Source of the DNA: Clostridium sp. 'deep sea'
GTDB taxonomy: Bacteria; Bacillota; UBA994; PWPR01
Length of the DNA: 64,000 nt
Assembly (NCBI RefSeq): GCF_014931565.1
Contig: NZ_CP063353.1
Coordinates: 1,302,001 to 1,366,000, forward strand
Direction: 5' to 3'
In this document: positions 9,860 through 19,328 of the stretch, in pieces
How positions within the stretch are numbered: position 1 is the stretch's first letter
How the letters are laid out: the number at the start of each line of letters is the position of its first letter
Translations under genes and position numbers: made by a program
Notes under the pieces: generated by a model
What the model was told of the DNA's origin: nothing
What the model saw: only the letters and a program-made list of their open reading frames with translations
Database searches by the model: none

Positions 9860-10081
9860 GATTTCCCCCTCTCGAAAGACCTTATTATTAATGTATACGC
9901 AGAGTTTGGGTAAAACATTACAAAAAGTTTTGTAAACGTTTGGCAATTATCATGTTGGGGTTAGGGGTGGTATTTTTGAGTTACTATTGCTTGTTTTTGA
10001 AGTTTTTAGGAGAGTTAGCGCAAGGCCAAAAATCGGGATGTATGCAATGACGTTCCCTACATAGATTTTCTTAATTTAAAC

Positions 10082-10108
10082 AACAAGTGAGGCAAAGCCT
10101 CACTTGTT
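10082..10108 (-). terminator. Terminator at end of NA37 gene
   Basis: A 12-bp perfect stem (10082-10093 with 10097-10108) with a 3-base loop overlaps the stop of the minus-strand NA37 gene and is followed by TGTTTAAATT. Confidence 0.8.
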
Positions 10109-11112
10109 TACTTATTTTGTATTTTATTAATATTCTTCAGCTCAATCGAAATAGTACCATCGGGGTTATTAATAAACTCAATAAAGTCACTATTATTAAA
10201 GTAATCTGCTGGTACCGACAATTCAATGCCTGTGTCGGTTTTAATTTTATGACTTTTAGCTGTTTTTTCAGCAAACTGCTTATCTATAGCAACAGCAACT
10301 GGCACACCTGCTTTTTGAACTTCATTGGTAAATTCTTCTCTCATCGATGAGCAGTCTTTAAATACCTCATTACCAATATCTACAGGGCGAACTTCATCAT
10401 GTGTTTCGGCATTTTCTAAAATATAGGTTTTTGCTTTAGAGACTGCTATAGCACTATTACTGCCATGATTATCTGCTACCTTATTTACTAATTTTTTTAC
10501 TATTTTTACTGCATCTTTGCTAGAAATTTGGTAACTTGCTTGTAAAACAAGATTAGGATAAAGGTAAATATTTTTCCCATTAACATATCTTTTTTTATCA
10601 AAAAACTTTATGTCATTCGTTTTTTTATTAATTTGCACATAAGAATTAAGTTTTTGACTTGTATTTGGTAGTATTGCATAGTGATTTATTATTTCATTTT
10701 TAACTGTATCTTCTTCTTGAGAAACATAGTGAGTATAGGCTACCGCATTATTACACTCCAATATTGCTATATAGTTATTATTAAACTCATCTTCATAGTC
10801 ACAGATTATTATATCTAGTGATTTATCTGTATCCGACTGGGCAATTGCTTTATAAATTCTTTCTGCTAATTGCTTAGCAAAAGTTAAAAAATTAACCTCA
10901 CTGTTATTATAAGCTAAAACCTCCTGTTTTAAGTCACTATCTGTATTAAAGGATCCTGTCATTAGTGAAGTATCTATAGAAGATTTTTCAATATGTTTGC
11001 TCACAAACTCAAATGTTTTATTATCCTGAATATCTAACTCCTCTTGTGAATATATAAAGAGATCTGAGCTGAAGTCAAAAATGTGTAAAACTGCGTTTTT
11101 TATTTTAATCAT
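10108..11112 (-). CDS. Nucleoid-associated protein, NdpA/YejK-like (NA37 family)
   Basis: The protein has 334 residues, close to the 37-kDa nucleoid-associated family. Family-like features are the opening IKNAVLHIFDF, the central YYVQINKKTNDIKFFDKKRY-type block, and the ending VPADYFNNSDFIEFINNPDG then TISIELKNI. The ATG at 11112 follows AAGGAGGG. E. coli YejK is a soluble DNA-associated protein of poorly known function. Here the gene is monocistronic with its own terminator. I am fairly confident of the family but not of the role. Confidence 0.8.
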   Translation of the reverse strand: MIKIKNAVLHIFDFSSDLFIYSQEELDIQDNKTFEFVSKHIEKSSIDTSLMTGSFNTDSDLKQEVLAYNNSEVNFLTFAKQLAERIYKAIAQSDTDKSLDIIICDYEDEFNNNYIAILECNNAVAYTHYVSQEEDTVKNEIINHYAILPNTSQKLNSYVQINKKTNDIKFFDKKRYVNGKNIYLYPNLVLQASYQISSKDAVKIVKKLVNKVADNHGSNSAIAVSKAKTYILENAETHDEVRPVDIGNEVFKDCSSMREEFTNEVQKAGVPVAVAIDKQFAEKTAKSHKIKTDTGIELSVPADYFNNSDFIEFINNPDGTISIELKNINKIQNK

Positions 11113-11180
11113 GTTTTTCCCTCCTTAATTAAACAACCTGCAAAAACAAATTGCTACCTCATAATTCACCATAAACAAAA

Positions 11181-11214
11181 ATTAAACTGTTGGATTATAG
11201 TCCAACAGTTTAAT
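11181..11214 (-). terminator. Terminator after second MarR gene
   Basis: A 14-bp perfect stem (11181-11194 with 11201-11214) with a 6-base loop is followed on the minus strand by TTTTTG, next to the stop at 11219. Confidence 0.88.
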
Positions 11215-11218
11215 GGTT

Positions 11219-11680
11219 TTAATTTGTATGACTGTCTTCTTTCATTAGAGTAAGTAACATCGACATGTATTTAATCATTTCAGTACAGTCATCTATGTTT
11301 ACTTTTTGTAAAACACCATTTAAGTAATTAATTCTCGAAGACATCACTTCTTTAAACACTTGATTACCTTTTTCAAGTACCTTAATTCTAATAACCCTTC
11401 TATCTTTTGTATCTCGTGCTCGAGTTACCAGTTCGTTTCGTTCCATTCTATCAACTAAATCAGTTGCTGTACTACATGCTAAGTACATCTGTTCACCCAA
11501 CTCACCAATTGTCATTTCTCCATTTTTTCGTAAAACTAATAGAGCACTAAATTGGGGTGGAGTGATTTTAAAGTCTGTTAAAATGTCTCTACCTCGTCTT
11601 TTGATAATAGAGCTTACTTTTCTCAAGACTCGCTCTAATTCTTCAACTTGTAGAGTATTAATCTTATTAGTATTATCCAA
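11219..11680 (-). CDS. MarR-family transcriptional regulator (153 aa, TTG start)
   Basis: A winged helix-turn-helix regulator. ITPPQFSALLVLRKNGEMTI leads into the recognition helix region YLACSTATDLVDRMERNELV, and the wing is DTKDRRVIRIKVLEKG. The reading frame is open back to 11815, but that extension overlaps the amidase gene and matches no MarR N-terminus. GGAGG at 11690-11694 lies 8 bases before TTG at 11680, giving a normal 153-residue protein, so I use that start. It sits 70 bases downstream of the amidase gene on the same strand and may be co-transcribed. Confidence 0.85.
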   Translation of the reverse strand: MDNTNKINTLQVEELERVLRKVSSIIKRRGRDILTDFKITPPQFSALLVLRKNGEMTIGELGEQMYLACSTATDLVDRMERNELVTRARDTKDRRVIRIKVLEKGNQVFKEVMSSRINYLNGVLQKVNIDDCTEMIKYMSMLLTLMKEDSHTN

Positions 11681-11750
11681 ACCTAAAACCTCCGCATAAC
11701 TATCTTGTTTAAATTTAGCAAAGCATGAATTAACAGTCAAGGATAAGTGG

Positions 11751-14105
11751 TTATTTATACATAAAAAACCTCTCAATTGCTGATACAATGTTCTCTGCAA
11801 TGGCATTTTGTCCATTTGTACTATTTAAGAACTGTCTTTCTGTGGGGTTTGATATAAAGCCCATTTCAATTAAAGCCGAAGGCATTTTCCAATGTTTTAT
11901 TACATAGAAACCTTTTGGAATGATCCCTCTACTTCTAAATCCTGTTGCTGTAACCAAACCATCTTGAAGACAACGAGCCAATCTTTCACTCTCTTGTTTA
12001 GAGTAGTAATAGGTTTCAACACCTGAACCTTGTCCTACATCTACAGAATTAGCGTGAATACTTATGGCAATATCTACATTTAAACTATTTACATACTCAA
12101 CACGTTCCTCTAATGATACCCTAGTATCGTTATTTTCTCTAGTCATCACAACAGTAACGCCTTTACTAACTAATATATCTCTTACCTTTTTAGCTACCTC
12201 TAAGTTTAGTGTTTTTTCTAATACACCTGCTCTAGCAGCTCCCGAATCAGATCCTCCATGTCCTGGATCAAGGGCAATAACTTTTCCACTTAGTGATGAA
12301 CTCAATAACACTAACTGAATATTTTTACTAAAACCAGTTGTATTAACTTTGTACGTACCTAAATTGCTTAAGTTAACAAGTAATTGAGAGCTCTCAGCAG
12401 TATTACTTAACTTAATCGTTTTAGCAATTTTACTATTTATTTCTTTTGTTTCTTCTTTAACTGCTTTACTATACGGAAAGTCTAATAACAAGTTATCATC
12501 TAACAAGTTTTGAAAAACTGTAAAGTTGGCTGGTTTATCAAATGATAAATCAATTGTTAATCTTCCATCCGCTTCAGTAATTTTCATATCCGTTAAAGCA
12601 GAGCCTAACTCAACTTGTAAACCTTCATTATTTTTTATTACACTATACGAGATTGGCTCGGCCAACACGATTTTAACTTCTACATCACTTCCTACTGTAG
12701 CTTTAGTAATACTAGAAATCATACTTGGCTTTTCACCAAAGCTAATATTATTGATATTCATGTTGTTGAGGGTAAAAGTAAGCTCCTTGGCCACATCTTG
12801 AGAATCGTGATCTCCCTCTACTAATCTATTATTTATGCCAACTAACCATTCTGCTATAAATCCTTCTTTACCATTTTGAGTTTGTACCTTTACCCAATCT
12901 GGCTTACGCTCTAAAACCTTTAAAGGCTCTCCTCGTAGAACGGTATCTATAACAGGAAACGTAGTTCCAGGGCCAGTTCTTACATTAACGTTATTTCGCA
13001 ACATTTCTAAGTCTAAAGTTAATAACCAGTCAGCAACCCATAACTTTTCATTCTTATACATTACATTATACCAACCAATGGTTTGACCAACTACTTGTAG
13101 TTTAGTGCCACCATCTACTGTTGCTCTAATTGTATTTGAATCTGCTGTACTTGGTTCGGTACGTAAGTTTACTTTTGCTGAGCTGATAACCCCAAATACT
13201 GGCTTATGAGGCTCCTCAAATAAGCTTTCTAACTTGTAGTCTACTAAGTTTGCAGCGTTTATTTGAATTTTACTCTTTTCCACAGTAATAGGCGGGTCTG
13301 GCTCGCTTGGATCTATAGGGTCTGTTGGCTCTGTTGGCTCCACTGGGCTACCATCACTGGGCAATAAAAAGATTGCCAAATAACCACCAGTTACTGGTTT
13401 TATTTCCAGTTTCGACTCTTTAGTTGTACAGTCTAAAACTATGCGTGAAACCAACGGATTATAGCTTAACTGACTAGTGCGTGCCTGGGTGTAATAATCA
13501 CTAGTTACTGAAATTGTTTTAGTTCCTGCATTCAATTTTGCCCCATTAAAGTCTATTACCTGTCTATTAGGGTCAGATAAGCTAAATGTATTATAGCTGT
13601 ATTCTCCATCAATCTTCACTAATATAGCTTGTTTATCTTCAGCTCTAGCTGCTATAACCTCAGTTATACTTGATGATGGTGAATTAATATCAATACGTCT
13701 TGCACTTCCTGTCCATTTTACTTCATAACCTAAAATTTCGCTCACAAATCTTAACGGTACATAGGTTCGGTTATTAATAATTTGAGGAGCTACATCGAGA
13801 GTAAATGTTTGGCTATCTCTGGTAACAGTATTCTTATCTATTGTTAATACTATTTTACTTGAGCCATTAAATATAGTTACTGTTCTATTTTCTCCGTTCC
13901 ACTTTATTTGAGAACCTAATTTTTCAGTAATTATACGTATGGGTGCTATAGACTTATTATTAACAAGCACTGGCTTAAATTCATTGCCCAATTTTTCGCC
14001 ATCTATGTACAAACTAATATCATTAACTGCAAATGCAATATTAAACATATTTAAAATCAATGCCGCTATTAAAACTAATGCCCAAACTCTTTTGTAGTGG
14101 TTCAT
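11751..14105 (-). CDS. N-acetylmuramoyl-L-alanine amidase with stalk, SH3 and AMIN domains
   Basis: This secreted peptidoglycan hydrolase cuts the MurNAc-L-Ala bond. It has 784 residues. Signal peptide 1-26 ends NIAFA. A copper-amine-oxidase-N-like stalk domain follows at about 30-140 (LYIDGEKL, APIRIITEKLG, VPLRFVSEILGYEV). Next are an AMIN-like domain (about 150-250), a proline/acid linker (PTEPTDPIDPSEPDPP), two bacterial SH3 domains (about 302-360 and 368-425), a second AMIN-like region (about 435-595) and Amidase_3 (about 608-780). Zinc and catalytic residues are visible in DPGHGG, LEKTLNLE, ISIHAN and LIEMGF. The ATG at 14105 follows GGAGGA. A broken paralogue lies immediately upstream. 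Confidence 0.93.
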   Translation of the reverse strand: MNHYKRVWALVLIAALILNMFNIAFAVNDISLYIDGEKLGNEFKPVLVNNKSIAPIRIITEKLGSQIKWNGENRTVTIFNGSSKIVLTIDKNTVTRDSQTFTLDVAPQIINNRTYVPLRFVSEILGYEVKWTGSARRIDINSPSSSITEVIAARAEDKQAILVKIDGEYSYNTFSLSDPNRQVIDFNGAKLNAGTKTISVTSDYYTQARTSQLSYNPLVSRIVLDCTTKESKLEIKPVTGGYLAIFLLPSDGSPVEPTEPTDPIDPSEPDPPITVEKSKIQINAANLVDYKLESLFEEPHKPVFGVISSAKVNLRTEPSTADSNTIRATVDGGTKLQVVGQTIGWYNVMYKNEKLWVADWLLTLDLEMLRNNVNVRTGPGTTFPVIDTVLRGEPLKVLERKPDWVKVQTQNGKEGFIAEWLVGINNRLVEGDHDSQDVAKELTFTLNNMNINNISFGEKPSMISSITKATVGSDVEVKIVLAEPISYSVIKNNEGLQVELGSALTDMKITEADGRLTIDLSFDKPANFTVFQNLLDDNLLLDFPYSKAVKEETKEINSKIAKTIKLSNTAESSQLLVNLSNLGTYKVNTTGFSKNIQLVLLSSSLSGKVIALDPGHGGSDSGAARAGVLEKTLNLEVAKKVRDILVSKGVTVVMTRENNDTRVSLEERVEYVNSLNVDIAISIHANSVDVGQGSGVETYYYSKQESERLARCLQDGLVTATGFRSRGIIPKGFYVIKHWKMPSALIEMGFISNPTERQFLNSTNGQNAIAENIVSAIERFFMYK

Positions 14106-14334
14106 CTTTCGTCCTCCGTGAGTATATCATTAATCTATAATTAAACTAAAAAATAATAAATAAAAATTTTAATTAACTTAAGCTAAAATCATACTATTTT
14201 TATTATACATAATTACAGCATAAATGGGTGCATTTAATTGAAATTTAACAGTACTCTTTATAGGAAATTTTTCATTTTGCTAGGCTTTATATACATTATG
14301 CGATGTGGTTTAGACTAGTTTTCGTTATAAAAAT

Positions 14335-14380
14335 GATTAAAGGGCTTATATTAATAAGATTTATTATATAAGCCCTAATC
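14335..14380 (-). terminator. Terminator after broken amidase copy
   Basis: A 10-bp GC-containing stem (14341-14350 with 14367-14376) is extended by GATTA/TAATC pairing and followed on the minus strand by ATTTTTAT. It lies just after the stop at 14400. Confidence 0.8.
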
Positions 14381-14399
14381 ATATTAAGTTATAATTAGT

Positions 14400-16019
14400 T
14401 TATTCATTTCTTAAAAAGTTCTCAATTGAAAACACAATATTTTCAGCAATTTTTTGTTGAACTTTGTCGTTTAAAAGCTGATTACGCTCATAGTCATTAT
14501 CCATAAAACCAATTTCCATTAAGGCTGAGGGCATTTTCCAATTTTTTGTTACTCTTAATCTAGTAGAGGGTTTAATGCCTCTATTTCTAAAACCTGTGGC
14601 AGATAAAAGACCAGTTTGTAAACACTGAGCTAGTCTCTCATTCTCTGGTTTAGGATAGTACCATGTCTCTACTCCAGAGGCTTTTCCTGTGCCATATCTA
14701 GTGTCGTTAACATGAATACTAACAGCTAAATCTGCCTTACAGCCATTTACAAGATCTACTCGTTCATCTAATAAAACTGTTTTATCATTCACCCTAGTCA
14801 TAAACACAGTTATACCTTTATCTGTTAGAATTTTTTGCACCTTTAAAGCAACTGGTAAGGTAATCTCTTTTTCATAAATACCACCTCTATAAGCACCTGG
14901 TCTGCTACCACCATGTCCTGCATCAAGAGCTATTACTTTACCACTTAAACTAGAGTTTAGTAATACCAGCTGCACATTTTTACTAAAACCAGCTGTATTA
15001 ACTTTGTAACTTCCAAGGTTATTTAGCGACACTTCTAGTACAGCACTATCTGGCTTGTTATTTAGCTTAACTGCTGATGCAATTTTATTATTTAGCTGCT
15101 TAGTTTGCTCTTTAACAGCTATGCTATTAGGAAAATCTAGTACTAGTTTTTTTTCTAATAAATTTTGAAAAACTGTAAACTTAGTAGGTTTATCAAAACT
15201 TAAATTAAGAGTAACTCTTCCCTCATTCTCACTGACCTGTAAGTCAGTTAAAGCTGCCCCAAACTCAATCTCTAAACCTTCATTATTTTCACTTATATTG
15301 TAAGCAATTGCTTCAGCCATATTTATTTTTACTTCAACATCATTACCAACTGCTTTTTTAGTTACACTTTTAATAATATTAGTTCTATCGCTAAAGCTTA
15401 CCTCATTTATGTTAGTATTTTTTAGGGAAAAGGTTAGCTCTTTAGCTACATCCTGAGAATCATTCTCTACCTCAATCAGTCTATCATTTATAGCCACAAG
15501 CCACTCAGCAATAAATCCCTCTTTGCCATTTTTGGTTTTTACCTTAACCCAATCTGGTTTGCGTTCTAAAACCTTAAAATGCTCGTCACGCATTACCATA
15601 TCTACAACTGCATAAGTTGTTCCTGGTCCTTGCCGAACATTTACGTTATTTCGTTTCATTTTTAGGTCAAGGCTTAAAAGCCAGTCGGCAACCCATAATT
15701 CTTCATTTTTGTATATAACGTTATACCAACCAAAAGACTGTCCTATGACTTGTAGTTTTGTTCCTCCATCAACAGTTACCCTAACTGTTTTTGAGTCTGC
15801 GGTGCTGGGCTCAGTACGTAGGTTAACTCGGGCAGAGCTAATAACTCCATACACTGGGGCTTGAGGTTCTTGAAACAGGCTTTTTAATTTGTAATCTTTT
15901 AAATTAGGCACACTTATTTGCAACCTACTTTTATCTACATTATTATTAGGCTTTGGTTCATCTGGCTTAGGTGGCTCTTCTGGAGTTGGCTTTGTATCCA
16001 CTATCTTCTCTTCTAACAT
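14400..16019 (-). pseudogene. 3' fragment of a second amidase: SH3-SH3-AMIN-Amidase_3
   Basis: These 539 codons match residues about 245-784 of the intact downstream amidase. A proline/acid linker is followed by two SH3 domains (VNLRTEPSTADSKTV, NNVNVRQGPGTTY), the AMIN-like region and Amidase_3 with DAGHGGSRPGA, VSIHVND and LMEIGFMD. In the same frame the homology extends upstream to about 16170, matching the stalk-to-AMIN junction of the paralogue. The first in-frame ATG (16019) falls inside the domain and has no signal peptide, so the fragment could not be exported. Catalytic residues are intact, suggesting recent inactivation, or a sequence error for someone to exclude. Confidence 0.8.
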
Positions 16020-16144
16020 AATTGCTAAGTAGCCTGATATCTCTTTTATAACTATGTTTGATTCTTTGACTGTACAGTCAAGTACTATTTGAGTAAGGTT
16101 AGGTTTTGCTTGAATAACACGAACCTGCGTGAAATATTCACTTG

Positions 16145-16657
16145 TTACGGGAATTTTTTCAGTCTTAGTATTATTTTTGCTTGTTTATGATCTTCTACTC
16201 GGGCAACTATAATTTCATTAACCTTTGCTGAAGGTGAACTAATGTTTATGCTATTAGTTTTACCATTCCACTGAACTTCATAGTTTAATAATTCACGTAA
16301 AATTTTTATTGGTATATAAGTAATGTTATTTATAATTTGAGGAGCTACCGTAAAGTTAAAGGCTTGTCCATTTTTAAAAACTGTTTTTTTGTCTATTGTT
16401 AAAACTATTTCAGTTAAATCTTTTGTTATAGTTACAGTTCTATACGCTTCACTCCATTTAATATCTAATCCTAAATATTCTTGTAAAATACGTGCAGGAG
16501 CAAGTGAAGTATTGTTGATCATAATTGGTGTGTATTTGTTAATCTTTTCTCCATTTATGTATAAACTAATATCCGTATTTGCTAGCGCTACATTAAACAA
16601 ATTAATAATTAAAGATGTTACTAAAACTAATACCCAAACTCTTTTATTATGTTTCAT
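16145..16657 (-). pseudogene. 5' fragment of the second amidase: signal peptide and stalk domain
   Basis: These 170 codons match residues 1-160 of the intact amidase. A signal peptide (KRVWVLVLVTSLIINLFNVALA) is followed by the copper-amine-oxidase-N-like domain (LYINGEKI, APARILQEYLGL). The frame then breaks. Between VEDHKQA and the sequence matching TKTISVTS, only 8 nt remain (about 16170-16177) where the paralogue has 102. The loss of 94 nt shifts the frame and ends the ORF at 16145. The ATG at 16657 follows GGAGGACG, so expression signals are intact. A secreted stalk fragment could still be made. Confidence 0.8.
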
Positions 16658-16941
16658 CTCTCGTCCTCCATTGAGTATATTGTTGAAGATTAATTATTTA
16701 TCTCTATTAATTATACATAAATATACTAAAAAGAGTTAGAGTTAAGCTCACTTAATTTAGGAATATATTTACTTTATTAATATTAAATTAAAGCATAAAT
16801 TGTTTCTAATGAATAATTAGACTTACTAACTCTCTAAAATGTTCAAAATATGCTTTAAAAAATTTATCTAGACTTAGGTTAATTATACTAATTAAATAAG
16901 TTACTAAAACATATAGCTGTTAAAACTTACAGTTATTAAAA

Positions 16942-16966
16942 AGGAGTCTCCCATGGAGACTCCTTA
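16942..16966 (-). terminator. Terminator after ferredoxin
   Basis: An 11-bp perfect stem (16942-16952 with 16956-16966) with a 3-base loop is followed on the minus strand by TTTTTAAT. It is 11 bases past the ferredoxin stop. Confidence 0.92.
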
Positions 16967-16976
16967 AAATGTAAGC

Positions 16977-17147
16977 TTATTCAGGTTTAATAGCTTCAAC
17001 TGGACATACGCCAGCGCAAGCGCCGCAATCAATACATTTCTCTGGGTCGATTTCAAACTTATTACTACCCTCAGATATGGCATCAACCGGACATTCAGGT
17101 TGACATGCACCACAAGAAATGCAATCAGTATTAATTTTGTGGGTCAT
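16977..17147 (-). CDS. 2x[4Fe-4S] ferredoxin
   Basis: A small electron carrier with two bacterial-type cluster motifs, CISCGACQPECP and CIDCGACAGVCP. This is the typical clostridial 2[4Fe-4S] ferredoxin. The start is set at 17147 (MTHKINTD), 7 bases after AAAGGAGG, giving 56 residues. A frame to 17177 would add ten residues that merely translate the ribosome site. The gene is monocistronic with its own strong terminator, as expected for an abundant ferredoxin in anaerobic metabolism. Confidence 0.95.
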   Translation of the reverse strand: MTHKINTDCISCGACQPECPVDAISEGSNKFEIDPEKCIDCGACAGVCPVEAIKPE

Positions 17148-17212
17148 TGCAGAACCTCCTTTATTGAATCTAAACATAGTATACTTGTCATTTACACAAC
17201 TTGCAAGTATTT

Positions 17213-17992
17213 TTAGCTGTTTAGTATCTCATCAATGAGGTCAAACCTTGTTGTAGATAATTCATAGGCAATATGCTGACAATATATAGGTAAATTATCT
17301 GCATTATAACCACAAATCTTTTCATAGTTACGGCTCTGCATTATGGCTTCTACTTGTATACGGTCTCCTATTTGTAGTTTACAGGCTTCTTCGGATAACT
17401 CATCCCAAAAAAGCAATGGTAAATAGTCTGTTTTTGTGGGTGTAAATCCTTTATGATTAACAGTGCCTCTGGGTCTGTTTACAGCAATTAATACATCTAC
17501 AATTTTTCTGCCTGTATGGGGTGTTTTTCTTACAAAAACTGAGTGAGGATTATTTGGATGGCCTCCCCTACAAATATAACCATCTAAAATTACTTTATTC
17601 ATAAACATACACAGAGAACAATCTTCGTGTATAATCATTTTTTTCACAAACAATGATTGAGCCAAACGAGTTCTACCATTTTCTTGTTCATTATAAGATC
17701 GCCAAGCTCCATTACTAATAGATACGCAGGCTCCTTTTTGCAACTTAAAGCCCGACATAACTTCACTTTTATGTCTTAAATAGTGGCTGATAATAACTGG
17801 TAATGTATAAGGGGTTTTCCCTAAGGTTCTAACAAAAAATTTGTAGTATTTTATATCATAACATTCATGGTTTTCTACAACATCACTTATTAATTGCCCA
17901 GATAGTTCTGCAATATTATTGTGTGTTAAACTTCGCTCATTTTTAACTATAATAGGCACATTAAACCCTCGATCATAAATACTTACTTTCAT
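17213..17992 (-). CDS. OB-fold protein resembling single-stranded DNA-binding protein
   Basis: The 259-residue start is at 17992 (MKVSIYDRG), after GAGGAGG. The C-terminal half contains a stretch like an SSB/PriB OB-fold: VFVRKTPHTGRKIVDVLIAVNR, then LPLLFWDELSEEA, then IGDRIQVEAIMQSRNYEK. The N-terminal half contains a similar pattern (YYKFFVRTLGKTPYTLPVII), suggesting a second OB-fold. Such long, two-OB proteins occur in clostridia outside the canonical ssb. It may act in replication or repair, but this is inferred from the fold only. Confidence 0.6.
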   Translation of the reverse strand: MKVSIYDRGFNVPIIVKNERSLTHNNIAELSGQLISDVVENHECYDIKYYKFFVRTLGKTPYTLPVIISHYLRHKSEVMSGFKLQKGACVSISNGAWRSYNEQENGRTRLAQSLFVKKMIIHEDCSLCMFMNKVILDGYICRGGHPNNPHSVFVRKTPHTGRKIVDVLIAVNRPRGTVNHKGFTPTKTDYLPLLFWDELSEEACKLQIGDRIQVEAIMQSRNYEKICGYNADNLPIYCQHIAYELSTTRFDLIDEILNS

Positions 17993-18200
17993 CAATATCC
18001 TCCTCAAACCATGTATCATACATTTCACTTTTTAAATGTATATTGGAGTTGAGCGAAAATTATCCCATAGAACAAGCTCTTTATTTATTAATCCTGACAA
18101 TTAACTGTACATAAAATATTAAAATTCGGTTAGATTTATATTATAGGTACATTTATATGTTATTATAGTTTTACTATTGAATATTACGGGGGTTTCTTAA

Positions 18201-18911
18201 ATGAAATATTGTGTAATACATGGTAGTCCACGCAAAGGCAATACGTATCATGTAACTAATCTTTTTAAACAAGAGCTAGATACCTTTGAAAATAATACTT
18301 ATACAGAATTTTTTTTACCTCAGGATATGCCTAATTTTTGTTTAGGCTGTTATAATTGTTTTTTAAAAGGTGAAGATAAATGCCCTCATTTCCAGTATAT
18401 TGAGCCAATTGTTAAAGCCATGAAAGAAGCAGATGGATTAATATTTACCTCACCCGTTTATGTTTTAAGTGCAACAGCTCAAATGAAAGCCTTACTTGAT
18501 CATTTAGGCTATTTATTTATAGTACATCGACCTATGCCAGAAATGTTTAATAAAACTGCTATGATAATCTCTACAACAGCTGGCTCAGGCACTAAAGGGG
18601 TTGTAAAAACAATTTCAGCTAGCCTCTCTTACTGGGGCATAAAAAAAATAGATAGTTTAAGGTTTAATATGCACGCCATTAACTGGGATGCTATAAAAAA
18701 CGTTAAACGACTTAGGTTTGAGCGAACTATAAAACTAAAGGCAGTATATTTTCATAAAGATACCAAAAAAAGATTTAAACTAAGAGGACCAGTTAAAAGA
18801 TTTATTGTTTATAAGTTTATTAAAAATTTAATTAGTTCATATGATGAGAATAACTTAGATAAACAATACTGGCAGGAAAAAGGTTGGTTAAACGGTAAAA
18901 ACCCGTTTTAA
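18201..18911 (+). CDS. NAD(P)H-dependent FMN reductase / iron-sulfur flavoprotein
   Basis: The protein has 236 residues and a flavodoxin-like fold. The FMN loop is HGSPRKGNTYHV, and TSPVYVLSATAQMKALLDH is typical of the NADPH-dependent FMN reductase family. Cysteines in CLGCYNCFLKGEDKC match the compact cluster motif of iron-sulfur flavoproteins, so it probably holds both FMN and a [4Fe-4S] cluster. The basic C-terminus (KDTKKRFKLRGPVKRF) is family-like. ACGGGGG precedes the ATG. It is the only plus-strand gene in this half of the window and stands alone. The electron acceptor is unknown. Confidence 0.82.
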   Translation: MKYCVIHGSPRKGNTYHVTNLFKQELDTFENNTYTEFFLPQDMPNFCLGCYNCFLKGEDKCPHFQYIEPIVKAMKEADGLIFTSPVYVLSATAQMKALLDHLGYLFIVHRPMPEMFNKTAMIISTTAGSGTKGVVKTISASLSYWGIKKIDSLRFNMHAINWDAIKNVKRLRFERTIKLKAVYFHKDTKKRFKLRGPVKRFIVYKFIKNLISSYDENNLDKQYWQEKGWLNGKNPF

Positions 18912-19077
18912 AATAATACAAGGATTTCTGCTTTAAATTATATAATTAAAGGGTCTGTTGCGTTTACTTAGTGGTTTCTACAAATATTAAATATTTACCT
19001 TAAGCTTAATATTATATCTATATTGCTGACATTAAGCTTTAAAAATCATACTTTCTAATTAATTAAAAATTTTTTTT

Positions 19078-19110
19078 AACCACTAAGGGCACAAAGAACA
19101 CGAAGAGGTA
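19078..19110. repeat. Three degenerate 9-bp units (RRCACNAAG-like)
   Basis: AACCACTAAG, GGCACAAAG and AACACGAAG follow each other directly in a non-coding stretch. From memory, similar CACNAAG-rich tracts occur between genes in diverse bacteria. No function is assigned. The rest of the 18912-19250 spacer is AT-rich and featureless. Confidence 0.45.
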
Positions 19111-19251
19111 TCTGGATCTACACAATTAGTGATTTAAAAATGAAACTTTACATTATAATTATAATAATAAATTATTTATTATATAAATATATTTTTATTA
19201 AAATCATTAATCATTTACAATAATGAACACAGTTATTTTTGCTGTAAATAG

Positions 19252-19293
19252 GCTACCACATTAGCTTCTTTTTTTTCTGCTAATGTGGCTGCC
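19252..19293 (-). terminator. Recurring CCACATTAGC-type hairpin, copy A
   Basis: Arms CCACATTAGC (19256-19265) and GCTAATGTGG (19279-19288) are extended by imperfect GGCT/CTGCC pairing around a T-rich loop. It lies 36 bases past the stop of the minus-strand gene at 19329. Near-identical hairpins lie at 23300-23340 and 61661-61702. Confidence 0.65.
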
Positions 19294-19328
19294 TTTTTTT
19301 TGCGTATATTTTACGTTAATAACTCTCA

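Noticed and set aside
16389-16739. 116-codon plus-strand ORF over the amidase 5' fragment
   Set aside because: The minus strand encodes a clear signal peptide and stalk domain; the plus frame is a by-product.
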